Both the position numbers and the translations under genes were made by a program. DNA of 64,000 nt from Laetiporus sulphureus 93-53 (taxonomy: Eukaryota; Basidiomycota; Agaricomycetes; Polyporales; Laetiporaceae), in NCBI RefSeq assembly GCF_001632365.1, contig NW_024468563.1:3367-67366 (forward strand), read 5' to 3'. Positions 1-12,080 of the stretch are shown in pieces. Each line of letters begins with the position of its first letter. Within the stretch, counting starts at the first letter, position 1. Under the pieces are notes generated by a model. The model did not search any database, had not been told where the DNA came from, and saw nothing but the letters and a program-made list of their open reading frames with translations.

Positions 1-1343
1 GAATCGGCTGGAATGGCTTCTCTTCCGGTCATAATGTTGTCCACTCATTGTGTATTCATGTTAGGCCATCACGTCAGCCCTTGTGTTGAGACATTCCACG
101 TCAGGCTTCTGCGGAAGTTCCACTCCTGCCGCACAGGCCATATGAAAATGAGTGAGTACCGATAATACACTCTTACGTGTGTCCACCGCCGGCATAGCAA
201 TATTCTGCACCAAGAGTGTAGAATGAGCTTGAACGGAAAGGAGACTGCATTTCACCTTGCATGGCGAACCGTAATAATTAAGTCGACCGCTCAAACACTC
301 ACGGCAAGGCTATCTCGAGCGCAGACAAGAGAGACTTGCTCACGGTCATCGGTCAGCAAAATCAGAGCGCTGTTGACTTACCGAAAATATCACACTTTTA
401 CGTACTGTCATACATCTGCATTATTCATTAAATTTCTTTGATCCGTAGCAAACAGATTCAGCCGATACGAGCGTACTAGACCCGCAACACACCGGGGCTG
501 AGCTCCCGCTCATAGTCCTACCTAAGCTCTACCGTCATGACGACCGGAAACGACTCCACTCCCTCCGGGACCACACATTAGTGTTCGTGATTTTTTCTCC
601 ACCTTCTCAGCATACGTCAACACATAGGCTCCAATTTAGGTGCGCAGCTCAAGGCAGCTATACCTTTTTGCTCAAATGAGCGTTGATGATTGACACGCCA
701 TCGACACTAACTGTTTGGAAAGGCTTTGATTCCCTTCGACGCACCCTAGCGTGGCAGCCTTTACGTGGTACATGGCTATCCGAACTGTTCAATCTCGACA
801 TCGATGCCGTGGCCGTCTGGGGCGACCATCCATTTAGCATGAACACAATCCGACAAATATATGACCAATACTCAACTTGACAAGGCCCGTTCATTCAAAT
901 GATCCAGGGGAGAAAGCTATCCTAGTGCCTTCAATCAACACGCTAGGTTCCTTATTCGCAAATGACCACTTGCCCGTGCCGCGCCTGTCGTTGCTGTTTC
1001 ACAAGAGGAAATACACAACCCATCTCAGTGCTGACACGTGAGGGGAAGCCTCGCTCATGAATCAAATAATAGAGCTGCCTTGGCGTCCCATCATTCTGAT
1101 GTAGCTAACGAAGAACACCGCATCTGGTACCGCTTGTTACTAATATACATCTGCATTGTTCATTTTTCCTTCTCCATCTTTTATAGAACAGATCCACCCG
1201 ACTCGGGCGCACTAAGGCCGCGATACACGTCCGCGACAGTCGCTTTTCGCCGACATCGACGCCGATAAGGTTCATCCACATCATTAGTAGGTATAGTATA
1301 TGGTTACTTTTGCCCTTCGTCTTTTGCCGTGTCCGTGAGAGTC
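1..1343. other. Intergenic/unassigned, downstream of the CAD gene
   Basis: I see no gene I can support here. Short open frames exist on both strands, for example at 683-880 and 658-894, but they overlap each other, lack recognisable domains and lack convincing splice or start context. The right edge is the 3' end of the minus-strand pyrimidine gene, so its 3' UTR and terminator should lie here. Confidence 0.5.
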
Positions 1344-4300
1344 TCAGCCCATGACGCTCGCGAGGAGGGCCATACGGACCTGCGCGCCAAGTGGTCAGCG
1401 AACAGCGCCGGGAACACAGAAATAAGATGGGATCACACGCACGTAGAGCCCATACCGCATTTGCCGGAAGTAGACTGCCCTCCGGGAGTCAAAGTCGACG
1501 TCGGGATCGATTTCTGGATGGGAAGATTTGGTCAGTCAATCACCGCCAGGGTAAGAAACAGCACAAAGGGTGGCTGGCCGGAAGAGCGAATTGATGACTC
1601 ACCATTCACCCGGGGCAGCGGGTGCATGACGATCATCTCCTCTCTCGCCCGCGACAACAACGCATGATCGATCCGATACGCGTTCTTCACCGCCGCATAC
1701 TCGCTCTCGTCCTTGAACCGCTCCTTCTGCATCCTCGTCACGTACAGCACGTCCGTCTCGCCGAGCACGTCCTCGAGCGATTCGCAGATGCGCACCTGCG
1801 AACCCGTGCGCCGCGCCGCAGAGACCACCGTCGCGGGCATCGCGAGCGAGGGCGGCGAGACAAAATTGAGGCGGACGCTGTACATGCACAGGAGGGTGAC
1901 GAGGCTGTGTACGGTCCGGCCGTTCTTGAGGTCACCCAGGAGAGTGATCGTCCGCCCGTTGACCGTTCCGAGCTCGGACCGGATGGTGTAGACATCGAGG
2001 AGCGCCTGATACGATGTGTACGAGATCAGCAAAGGCAATTGACAACGAAGCCGGTGAAACGTACCTGTGTTGGGTGCTCCCCAATCCCATCGCCAGCATT
2101 GATGATCGGCACCGGCGAGAACTTGGCCGCCAGCTGTGAGCTTCCCACCTCAGGGTGCCGGATCACGATAGCATCTGCGTAGGACCCCATCGTCCTAATC
2201 GTATCCGGCAGACTCTCGCCCTTGAGCACCGAGCTCATCTCCACGTTCACGTTGACCACGTCGCCGCCCAACCGCTTCATCGCCGCATCGAACGACGAGC
2301 GCGTCCGAGTCGACGGCTCGTAGAATAGAGTGCAGAGCACCTTACCCCGGAGCACGTCAAGGATCCCACTCCGCTCAACTTGTAGCTGCATCTCATGCGC
2401 GAGCGCAAATAGCTCGTGCACGTCACGGTGCGTCAGCTGCTTCACGGTCAGAATATGCTTCCGATGGTATGCCGGATGTGGGATCAGGTGCGTGAAGACG
2501 CGCGGTGCGGGCGCCGGTCCAAAAACGGGCGCGACGGATGCAGAGGGGGCGAGCGCGAGCGTCGGTGCTGGGGGAGCCTCGGGAGCCTTTATCGCCACAC
2601 CAGCACCGAGCGCGCCAGGGATCTCGGGGCCGCGCCCTGAGACCGACATCCTGCGCTCGGAGGGGGCGTGTGTGACTGTCGCACTCGAGTTGTCCCTCCC
2701 TGCAGGTGGCGCGGTGACTTCGCCATCGAGGAATACCGTCTGGCCATGCACGAGTACGCGGTCGACCGCGCCGCTGACGACGGTGCCCTCGAGCGGGGAC
2801 CAAGTGCCGGCCTTGTTGTGGAATTTCGCCTTACGCCCGACGATGACCTCGACGCCCGTGTGGCTCTGGTCTGGCAGGCCGAAGATGCGGACGGGCGCTT
2901 CGTGCAGGCGCTGCCGGACTTGCTCGAGCGTGAGACGGCCAGAGGCGACGGCGTTGAGAAGGAGGGGAAGGGCTTCCTCGACACCAGATGATGCACTGGC
3001 GGGCTTGCCGAGCTCACGCGCAAGGTGATATGGCACCGTTCCTACAGAGAAAGCATCAATGACGTCGAGGCTCTGCCAGAGCACTTTCTGATCGTCCGCC
3101 GAAGGCAGGCAGGTGGTGCCAGGGAAGTCCTCGTGAGTGTAGAACAACGAATAGACCGAGACATCGCAGGTGACCTTGAGCTGCTTGGCCTTACTGAGGG
3201 AGATCAAGAGTAGGTCCTCCTTTGTTTGTACGTTGGTGACATGCAGGCTGCGATCGTGCAGGCCAGCTACGAGGAGAACCGGAGCCAGGTCCGCGCCTTT
3301 CGCATCAGTGACGATAGGCTTATCGATCGGCCAGGAGGCGAAGTGCTCTGCGACAGTAGACACAGCAGACACATGGCTGTTTGGCTTGTCGTAGTGAAAC
3401 GGGATGAACAGCGACTTCACGTTGGCTTGGGTCTCTTCGTCCAGTGACTTGACATTTCCCGCAGTGGCCGTGATGCTCATCGCGTAGTTGCAGTATGCAG
3501 CTGCCGCGGCAGCAGTACGAGCGTGGCCGAGAGACGTCTGGTCGGTGATCTTGCCATTTTCTCCGACGGGCAGAATGAGAGCCGTAACAAATCCTCCACC
3601 GAGCGATGACTTGGTTGCATCGGCGAAGTCCGAACTGCCTGGAACTGTGAGGCCAGGCACGTATGCAGCGATGTTTACTAGTCCGGTGAATGTATGCGTT
3701 TCATGAGAGGTCTTCGCGTCGATCGGAGATACATCCAGAGGTAATCTGCGGACGAGTGCCTCAAACAAAATTTTGGCAACCTTGACGTTGGTGATCAGAG
3801 GTACGGCGAAATCGACCGCCATACGTCGCGTACGGTAGCCTTTGCTGGCGTAGCTTGCAGGTCGACGATAGTGGTTTTTCGAGGGCAGATTGATGTACAT
3901 GTCGATCAGATTGTTCGCTAGATGCTGTGTTAGAGAGTACTCAGACTTCTGCTCGCTGTCCTCCCCAAGGGTCTCCAGGTACTGTTCGCGGACGTGAATG
4001 GTAACATCACACGTCACGAGATAAAACTCACCTTGCATAGAACACCATGCTCATTCAGGAAATCAGCAGTTCCAGAGGTACCAAAGATATTGTATCCGGC
4101 GGCATGCAGTTTCTGGACCGAAGGAAGGAGTTCAACCTTTTCCTTATAGCTACCAATTGAGAACAAGATGTTCTTCTTCGGAAGAACGATGCCAGTTGAG
4201 ATGAGTGCCTTGACGTATGCCTCGTACTTGTCCTTTCCGAAACATGCGACCTCTCCGGTGGAAGCCATCTCTACACCGAGGACCGGGTCTGCCCCTGAGA

Positions 4301-7300
4301 GACGGCTAAAGCTAAACTGCGGCACCTTGACGCCAACGTAGTCAGCTGGCAGGCCGATGTACGGATACGGCTCGACGGGTAAGTCCAACATGGCCTTAGT
4401 GGCCATCTCGATAGCATCAACCCCGGTGACCTTGGATACGAAGGGGAACGAGCGTGCAGCGCGAAGGTTGCATTCAATGACCTTGATCTCGTTGTTTTTC
4501 GCGATGAACTGGATGTTAAACGGACCGGTAACGTTGAGTGCATTTCCAATCTTGGCAGTGGCCTCCTCAATCTGTCGGACAGTCTCCGGATCGAGATCCT
4601 GTGGCGGATGGATGAGCGTCGCGTCACCGGAATGGACACCGGCGTTCTCGACGTGCTCTGAGATGTAGTGCATGATCATCTTGCCACCCTTTGCGACAGC
4701 ATCCATTTCGATCTCTTTTGCACCTTCGATGTACTTGGTGATGACAACAGGGTGTTCGCGGGAGACGGCCGTCGCTTGCGTCAGGTAGCTCGACAGGTCG
4801 GCCTCGCTGAAGACAACGTTCATAGCTGCACCAGAGAGCACGTACGAGGGACGGACAAGGACCGGGTAGCCGACTTTCTCGCAGAATGTGTGCGCCTCGT
4901 CGTGACTGGAGAGTTCCTTCCATGAAGGCTGATCGACACCAATCTCATCGAGCAAACGAGAGAACTTGAACCTGTTCTCCGCAGTGTCGATCATCTCTGG
5001 AGAGGTCCCATAGATCTTGACATTCTGACGGTAGAGTGGCAGAGCAATATTATTGGGCGTCTGGCCTCCCATGGAAATGATGACACCTCGGGAAGACTCC
5101 GTGTCGTAGATATCCAGAATGGTCTCCAGGCTGATATTCTCGAAGTACAGTCGATCGGCCTCGTCGTAATCTGTACTGACTGTTTCCGGGTTGTAGTTGA
5201 CCATAACTGTCGGCAGACCATTGTCGCGTAGCGTCCTGATAGCTCGAACTGCACACCAATCAAACTCAACAGACGAGCCGATACGATAGACACCAGAGCC
5301 AAGAACGATAACGCCGCGATCGTCAAAGCTGATGTCGTGCTCAATTGCGTTATATGTCGTGTAGAGGTAATTCGTGTACGCAGGGAACTCAGCAGCGACA
5401 GTGTCAATTTGCTTCACATAGGGCATGATACCGTATTCCTGGCGGAGACGTCGGACAGCAAGCTCGGTAGAACCCATGCAGAAAGCCAGTTGGCGGTCAG
5501 AGAATCCAAGCTGCTTGGCCTGACGAAGCATAGTATTGCCAATGTCAGAGATCGTGCATTGGCTAAACACGGGTCAGCACGAGCAATACCAGGTTATAGA
5601 CTGCTCACGATAGCCGTTGCTCCATTTTATAGATTGACTGCAGCTGCGTCAAGAACCACTTGTCGATGTTGGACATTTGCCAGATTTTGTCGACACTGTA
5701 GCCACGGTGGAATGCAGTAGCAATAGCAAAGATGCGCTTGTCCGTCGGGTTCATGAGTTCCTCGTCAATGTCTTCTACGAAGTCATTCTATAAAGAGAAC
5801 GTTGAGATCTGCCCATCCGCCTACAATCTATAGAATCGTACCTTGGCGAACCCACTGAATTGATCGTCAATGGCACGGATAGCTTTCTGGATTGTCTCCT
5901 GGAACGTCCTGCCAATGCTCATGACCTCACCGACACTCTTCATGCTACTGCTCAGCAGCCTACTGACGCGGCTGAACTTCTTGAGATCCCATCGTGGGAT
6001 CTTGACCACGCAGTAGTCCAGGCTTGGCTCGAAGCAGGCGCTAGTCAACTTCGTCACCGAGTTCTTGATCTCATTCAGAGGGATGCCTAGACCAAGTTTT
6101 GCTGCGATGAAGGCAAGAGGATACCCAGTCGCCTTCGACGCCAAAGCAGAGGATCGAGACAACCGGGCGTTTACCTGATGACCTTGCTTAGACTATGTGT
6201 AATTCGAGGAACGGAAAGAGAAACATACCTCGATGATGCAGTATTCCCGCGACGTGGGATTGAGCGCATACTGAATGTTACATTCTCCCACCACGCCGAG
6301 ATGCCGAATCACGTTGATGGCAGTCGTGCGCAGCATATTATAGTCCACATCCGAAAGCGTCTGCGAAGGTGCCACGACAATGGAGTCTCCGGTGTGAATA
6401 CCCAGCGGATCGAAGTTCTACCTTCTCCATGAGAACCGCGAATCAAGAAGCCAAAAACAAGCGCACCTCCATGTTGCAAACCGTGATGCAATTGTCCCGA
6501 CAGTCCCTGACAACCTCGTATTCGATCTCCTTCCACCCCTTCATGCTCTTCTCGACGAGCACCTGCGGGCTGGTCGCAAATGCCTTGCTGCACAGCGCCT
6601 TCAGCTGTTTCTCATTTTGCGCGAAGCCGGATCCGAGACCACCGAGAGCATAAGCGGCACGCACGATCACTGGATACCCGATCGTGTTCGCAGCCGCAAT
6701 CGCCTCCTCAGCAGTCGTCGCAGTGCTTGACTCCGCGCAACGCTCGCCGATCTCAGCCATGGCGCTCGCAAAGAGCTGGCGATCCTCCGTCATGATGATG
6801 GTGTCAATGGGCGTACCGAGCACCTTCACGCCGAGCGCCGCGAACTCGTCCTTCAACTTCACACCGACGTTCAGCGCCGTCTGCCCACCGAACGTGACAT
6901 AGATGCCGTCGGGCTTCTCATACAGGATGATCTTGCGCACGAACTCCGGCGTCACCGGGAGGAAGTACACCTTGTCAGCAAGGCCCTTGGACGTAGCAAT
7001 CGTCGCAATGTTCGGGTTCACCAGAATAGTGTAGATGCCCTCCTCCTTGAGAGCCTTGATTGCTTGTGAGCCGGAATAATCGAATTCGCCAGCCTGGCCG
7101 ATGGATAGGCCACCGGAGCCGAGCACAAGCACCTTTTGGACGTCCGCGCGCGGAACACGCTTCTCATTGTCTTCCTTCGTGCCGCCCGGCATGGAGATCG
7201 GGACAAGGCTGTGCGTGCTAATGCAATCAACAATGTTCTGAATGAACACATCAAATAGGAACTCGGTATCACGCGGGCCAGGAGTCGACTCTGGGTGGAA

Positions 7301-8639
7301 CTGCACCGAGAAGAAGGGCTTGTCCACGCTGTAGATGCCCTCATTGCTACCATCGTTGGCGTTTCGGAACAGCTCTTTCCACCCCTCCGGCAGCGATGCA
7401 GTGTCTACCTGGTAACCGTGGTTCTGACTGGTGATGTAACATCTACCACTCAGCGCGTCCGTGCATGGGATATTGTGGCCACGATTTCCGTACTTCATCT
7501 TCGACGTCGACGCGCCCGCAGCGAGGGCGAGGAGCTGATGACCTAGACAGATACCGAAGATCGGCCTGTCTGCGCTCTGCATCGCCTTTGACAGTCGCTC
7601 GATGGTAGGCTTCACCATCGTAGGATCACCGGGTCCGTTCGAGACAAAAAGACCATCGAAGGGCTCTTCGGACTCTGCCAAATAGTCGTAATCCCAAGGA
7701 ACGACCTTCAACTCCACGCCGCGATGGGTGAAGCAACGAATTTGGTTGTACTTCATGCCGACGTCCACTGCGACGACGCGCAGTGGCCTCTTCTCAACAG
7801 GATGCATCTTCGGGGTGACAACAGGTTTGTAGACACGCGAAGATGCGGCAGAGACAACCGCTACGAGGTTGTCTTGATTGGGGTCGCGGAAAGGCACATC
7901 GACGAAGTCCTCACGCCATGCGCCATTGACTGATGCGTTTGACGGCGACGCAGCACGCGACGTCGGCACTGAAGATGGCAGGAGAGCTCTTCCTCCCACT
8001 GTCATAGGCACATCTGCACGTCGGGCAAGGACCTTGCCCAGCATGGAACCCTTCTCTCTGATCTTCTTCGTGAGGGCACGGGTGTCCACACCGTAGATGG
8101 CGGGCACACCGCTCTCCTTCAGCCATGCGCCGAGGGATGAACCAGCCAGAAAATGGCTGAAGTTGTCCGAGTAGTAGCCCACGACGACAGCTGCGACATG
8201 AATACGCGAGGACTCGAAGTCGGGAGGGAGATCCTCGACGGAACTCGCCGTAGGACGAGGAGGGACACCGTAGTTCCCAATGAGCGGATAGGTCAAGATC
8301 AGGATCTGGCCTTCGTAGGACGGATCCGTCAGGGACTCGGTGTACCCGACCATGCCTAGAACGCGTGATGAAATGGTGAGACACCGAAAGTCAGACCATT
8401 GACGAGGACTTACCGGTCTGGAATACACATTCTCCTGCTACGCTCTTGCCCTCTGCGCCAAAGCTGATTGCGCGGAACGCAGTGCCATCAGCTAACTCGA
8501 GCACGGCCTCAAGGGCGGGACGGGCGTCTGGGGAAGGAGTGACGACAGGTGCTGGCAAACCGTTTACGTGATTGCTGGCGGAACGAGCGAGTACAGGTCG
8601 GACAACGTCGATTTTGGTGGTGATGTTAGACAAGGCCAT
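1344..8639 (-). CDS. URA2: Multifunctional pyrimidine protein (GATase-CPSase-DHOase-like-ATCase), Ura2/CAD type
   Basis: This large fusion protein catalyses the first steps of UMP synthesis: glutamine-dependent carbamoyl phosphate formation, then transfer to aspartate. Reading from 8639, exon 1 begins [15 protein letters not shown]. Next come the CPSase small-subunit/GATase region with the catalytic Cys in [10 protein letters not shown], two ATP-grasp halves of the CPSase large subunit (about 7.1-4.2 kb), and an MGS-like regulatory segment ending near 4.05 kb. A dihydroorotase-like domain (about 4.0-2.7 kb) follows, then ATCase with [13 protein letters not shown] and HPLPRVN. The last two exons give [20 protein letters not shown] and then [11 protein letters not shown], with TGA at 1344-1346. 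At least eight short introns are needed. The DHOase-like part reads [17 protein letters not shown] where active enzymes carry an HxH metal motif, as in yeast Ura2, so it is probably catalytically dead. In-frame sequence upstream of 8639 exists, but the start at 8639 matches the conserved N-terminus better. Confidence 0.95.
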
Positions 8640-8979
8640 GAGTGCGTATAGAATGACGGTCTCTTCCTCTTCGCTCGCCCCAGCAGTGTGGATCGGGTGA
8701 AGAGGAAGAGGAGAAGAAAAAGAAAAGTGTGAATTTCCTCCTGCGTAGATGGAGGGGTCACGTGGGGCGTGTCTCCCTCTGTTGTGACATGCGCGATCGT
8801 TCATGTCACGTACAGACCAAATCGCGCTATGATCAATTGTCATCATTCAACAGTCCAGTGAGCGAGCCAGAATTTGCAGCTGTAGCTTGTATAGTATTCG
8901 GCCCTCATGCAATTGAAATCGAGGCGTTTCCTTAGCGCAAGCGGAGAGCAGGTAGGCTTCGAACATATACGATGACCGT

Positions 8980-8995
8980 GTGACGTGCGCGTCAC
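8980..8995. repeat. Inverted repeat GTGACG-N4-CGTCAC
   Basis: A perfect 6-bp palindromic pair with a 4-bp spacer lies in the divergent promoter. It resembles the half-sites of bZIP/CRE-like operators, but no factor can be assigned from sequence alone. Confidence 0.4.
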
Positions 8996-9462
8996 GATTA
9001 ATCAAGTGTCAATCTTGCGGACTTCAGACGTTCTTCCTCTGTTGCCTACCTTTCCTTATCAATGCTCAAAGGCATAGCAGAGAATGAACATTATTTTCGT
9101 GTGTCCCGACTACACACATAAAACATATTGGTATCGATCGAGCGTGGCATGCAGCCTGCGATTGCGTTGTGGCGGTTGATGCATATTTTCTGCCGACATT
9201 CCCACGCCGTTCCCACACGACACCGGGAGATGGAACAGCAGACCAGAATGCTCTGCTCTCGCGTTTAATCACATATTACAGTCGCTTTGCAGTCGCATGT
9301 TCAACACATCGTTCGACACGAGCAGCGAGGATAGCCGACAACACGACATCAAAGGCCACCGCCGTTCCAGACCACGTGCCTGGAAGGTCTTAGTATTTTT
9401 CCATGGCTTCCCACGCCCCATTAATGCTATCGTACCACAAACGCTTCCTCCCACGCGGGAAT

Positions 9463-9468
9463 TATAAA
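9463..9468 (+). promoter_or_regulatory. TATA box of ERG25
   Basis: TATAAA lies about 100 nt upstream of the ATG at 9568, the same spacing seen before several other genes in this window. Confidence 0.6.
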
Positions 9469-9567
9469 CTGCAGCGCTGGACGACTGCCAACGGACTCAC
9501 TGTCATCCACCTTCCCTAGGACGCAGCGGCTGGGCATCGGTCAACGTCTTCTCATATACGCATCACG

Positions 9568-10785
9568 ATGAACTCGACCGCTCCGGCATATGAGTCGGCG
9601 GACGTCTTGTACGCCAACACCGATTTCAGCAAGCTCAACTGGCTTGAGACTCAATGGGCTGCCTGGTATCTTTGGATCGGTAACCCTATTCTTGCCACGG
9701 GTCTGATGAGTTTCCTACTCCATGAGGTAAGTTCAGCTGGCGTTTAGACGTGCATGGAGATATCAATTTCGCGCTGTAGATTGTATACTTTGGCCGCTGC
9801 GTCCCGTGGATCATCATAGACGCCATGCCCTACTTCCGCAAGTGGAAGTTGCAGCCGAACAAAATTCCAACACCGCAAGAGCAGTGGGAATGTACGAAGC
9901 AGGTCCTGTACTCCCACTTCACGATTGAGCTGCCAATGGTGCGTTTCTAGTGTCCATACCGATAATATGATTGTGCTTATGCTCGTCGTCGTGTAGATCT
10001 GGTTCTTCCATCCTATGGCCGAAATGTTCGGCATGTCGACATGGCAAGTGCCTTTCCCGTCGTGGAAGTTGATGGTCCCGCAAGTCCTCTTCTTCTTCGT
10101 GTTCGAGGACATCTTCCACTTTTATGGTGAGCAATGCCATGCTAGTGTGCTGACAGCTAGCTGACTTTACCACAGCGCACCAGGCACTTCATTGGGGTCC
10201 CCTGTACAAGCACATCCACAAGATCCACCACAAGTACCCTGCGCCGTTCGGTCTTGCTGCGGAGTATGCACACCCTGCTGAAGTCATGATCCTGGGCAGT
10301 GGCACCATCGCTGGCCCGTTGCTATACTGCTTCTTCCGCCGTGACCTTCACATCTTCACGATGTATGTGTGGATTACACTGCGTCTGTTCCAGGCTGTCG
10401 ACGCCCACAGTGGCTATGGTATGTGTAATGCCCTCATATTCTCGTTTGATGTTGTGCTGATTGCTGGTGAATGTGCGTAGACTTTCCTTGGTCGCTGCAG
10501 CACATTATCCCATTCTGGGCCGGTGCCGAACACCATGACTTCCACCACATGGCATTCATGAACAACTTCGCCACGTCTTTCCGCTGGTGCGATCGTCTGG
10601 CCGGTACCGATACAAAGTACCATGAGTACCGTGCACGCGTGGCTGCTCTGAAGAAAGCTAGCGCTAACAAAGAGGAGTTTGCCGCGATGGAGTTGAAGCT
10701 GAACGCCCAGATGGAGGCTGAGGGCGTTAAGGCCGAAGCGGAGGCGGAGGCATACCGCTACGGCAGCAAAGCGAAAGCTGCATGA
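9568..10785 (+). CDS. ERG25: C-4 methylsterol oxidase (sterol desaturase family)
   Basis: This ER-membrane di-iron oxidase removes the C-4 methyl groups of sterol intermediates in ergosterol synthesis, with Erg26 and Erg27. Five exons fit with consistent phases: 9568-9726, 9780-9938, 9997-10126, 10176-10418 and 10481-10785. Together they make 331 residues. The start [20 protein letters not shown] is followed by hydrophobic segments. The fatty-acid-hydroxylase histidine boxes are HQALHW, HKIHHKY and HHDFHH. The C-terminus is a charged Ala/Glu/Lys-rich tail (about the last 50 residues), a common fungal extension. The gene looks intact and is divergent from the pyrimidine gene. Confidence 0.95.
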
Positions 10786-10947
10786 GCTTCCTGTCGCGGC
10801 GCACACAGTTCGCCACTTACGATATATCTGACTGCTCATAATGAACTTGTAGAAAACGTCTTATACCATGACGCTGTGTTGTTTCGCGGATCGTCGCGTC
10901 AGAGGTCTTGCTCCCTTTTTGTGTTGGCGGATGTATTTTATGCCCGA

Positions 10948-11320
10948 TCACTCGCGCAGCCACCAAGACTTGGCGATGCGGCCAGCTTTGTTGAAAATCG
11001 TAATCTCGGTGCCGCGTAAATAGCGCTTGAGATCATCCGATGCGGAGCGCCAGCCACACCGCGTACGCGCACACCATGATCATCGTTGCCATCTCCCAGC
11101 GGTACCACACAGCACTCTGCCGAGCAAGGACAATTGAGCCGGCATTGCTCCAACTCAAGGGCATCGTGCACATGCAGCTCAAGCAAGCTGGGATCTGATA
11201 ATCGTAATATCGCTGCGTTCATCTCGGTAGGTCGGGGTGTGCAGGCTGCAATGGTGACGATGCAGACAATTACAGCAACAATTATTCGCCAGTGATGCGG
11301 ACGGAGCAGACTTCACGCGA
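10948..11320 (-). CDS. Possible small unassigned gene (C-terminal exon visible)
   Basis: On the minus strand, a frame ending with TGA at 10948-10950 reads DDLKRYLRGTEITIFN followed by KAGRIAKSWWLRE. This looks like a real protein C-terminus. Upstream in other frames are hydrophobic stretches: MATMIMVCAYAVWLALRI near 11.05-11.1 kb and RIIVAVIVCIVTIAA near 11.25-11.29 kb. These could be further exons of a small membrane or secreted protein. I could not build a single spliced model with a start codon, so coordinates are approximate. The product is unknown. A decayed gene or a chance frame is possible. Confidence 0.25.
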
Positions 11321-11980
11321 CGCCGTCGACAAGGTGCGCAGCCTCACTTTGGTCGCATGATATCGATTGTAACCCGCCCTCGATTCTTTGTTTGGTTGAT
11401 GGCCTCCGTCCTTTTTGTTCTACGTACGTGATGCTCGACCAGTCCATTTACGTACCCGTTGGCCGCACATTAACGCCTATCGTCTCCTTGCGAAACCGGA
11501 ACATACTCTGAAGAATGTCTCTTGACGCCAATATATCACGTTCGACGGGGGAAATTGCACCGGGATATCATCGTCAAATCTTTGGTGCGGCCGCCCAACC
11601 GCTCGCTTGCATTCTATTCGGAACTCCACGCGGGAATACGTACGCGGGTGAGTGCTGTATGTGGCAGCACCGACGGTCAAGGGAGCCAGGTTATTCAATA
11701 CGCTGGGCATTTCTCGTCAGGTTCCCCCGCCACTCGGGGCCCAATTGTGATGGAACGGACACAAGGCATCACTTTCGCACTAGTGCGGACGCTCACGCTT
11801 CTTTTTGGCCACTCTAATTGTCTTTGCAGGTCACGAAAACTTAATACTGCTGAGATCATCTGCGAGTATCGAGGCCATTCCCAGAAAAGTCTCACTGGAA
11901 GAATGTTCCAACGGAGATTGTGAGCGGACGACCTTGTTTCGAAACGACAATGAGTGCGAATCCCGCTCGCTCCCCAATTG

Positions 11981-11987
11981 TATAAAT
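11981..11987 (+). promoter_or_regulatory. TATA box of the first CFA-synthase-like gene
   Basis: TATAAAT lies 100 nt before the ATG at 12081. Confidence 0.55.
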
Positions 11988-12080
11988 CTGCAGGTTGCGA
12001 AGCCGGATGGTCCTGCAGTTCTCTGCTGCCCTTTGTTGCAACGCCCACGGTCCCTCTCCGTTCCTGGCTTATTATTCGCC

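Larger units (their letters stand above)
8640..9567. promoter_or_regulatory. Divergent promoter region between the pyrimidine gene (-) and ERG25 (+)
   Basis: About 0.93 kb separates the two divergent starts. It contains no convincing gene. Visible elements are an inverted repeat GTGACG-tgcg-CGTCAC (8980-8995), a CACGTG E-box (9373-9378) and a TATAAA (9463-9468) about 100 nt before the ERG25 start. The function of the repeat and E-box is inference. Confidence 0.6.
10786..12080. other. Intergenic region with one possible small minus-strand gene
   Basis: About 1.3 kb lies between ERG25 and the first CFA-synthase gene. The 3' UTR of ERG25 and, at the right end, the TATA box of the next gene (11981-11987) are expected. 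A coding-like minus-strand segment at 10948-11320 is listed separately. I see nothing else I can support; open frames around 11.5-11.9 kb overlap on both strands without domains. Confidence 0.5.

Noticed and set aside
1622..3028. Long plus-strand open frames (186 and 232 codons)
   Set aside because: They lie antisense to the ATCase and DHOase-like exons of the pyrimidine gene; GC-rich codon bias opens the opposite strand.
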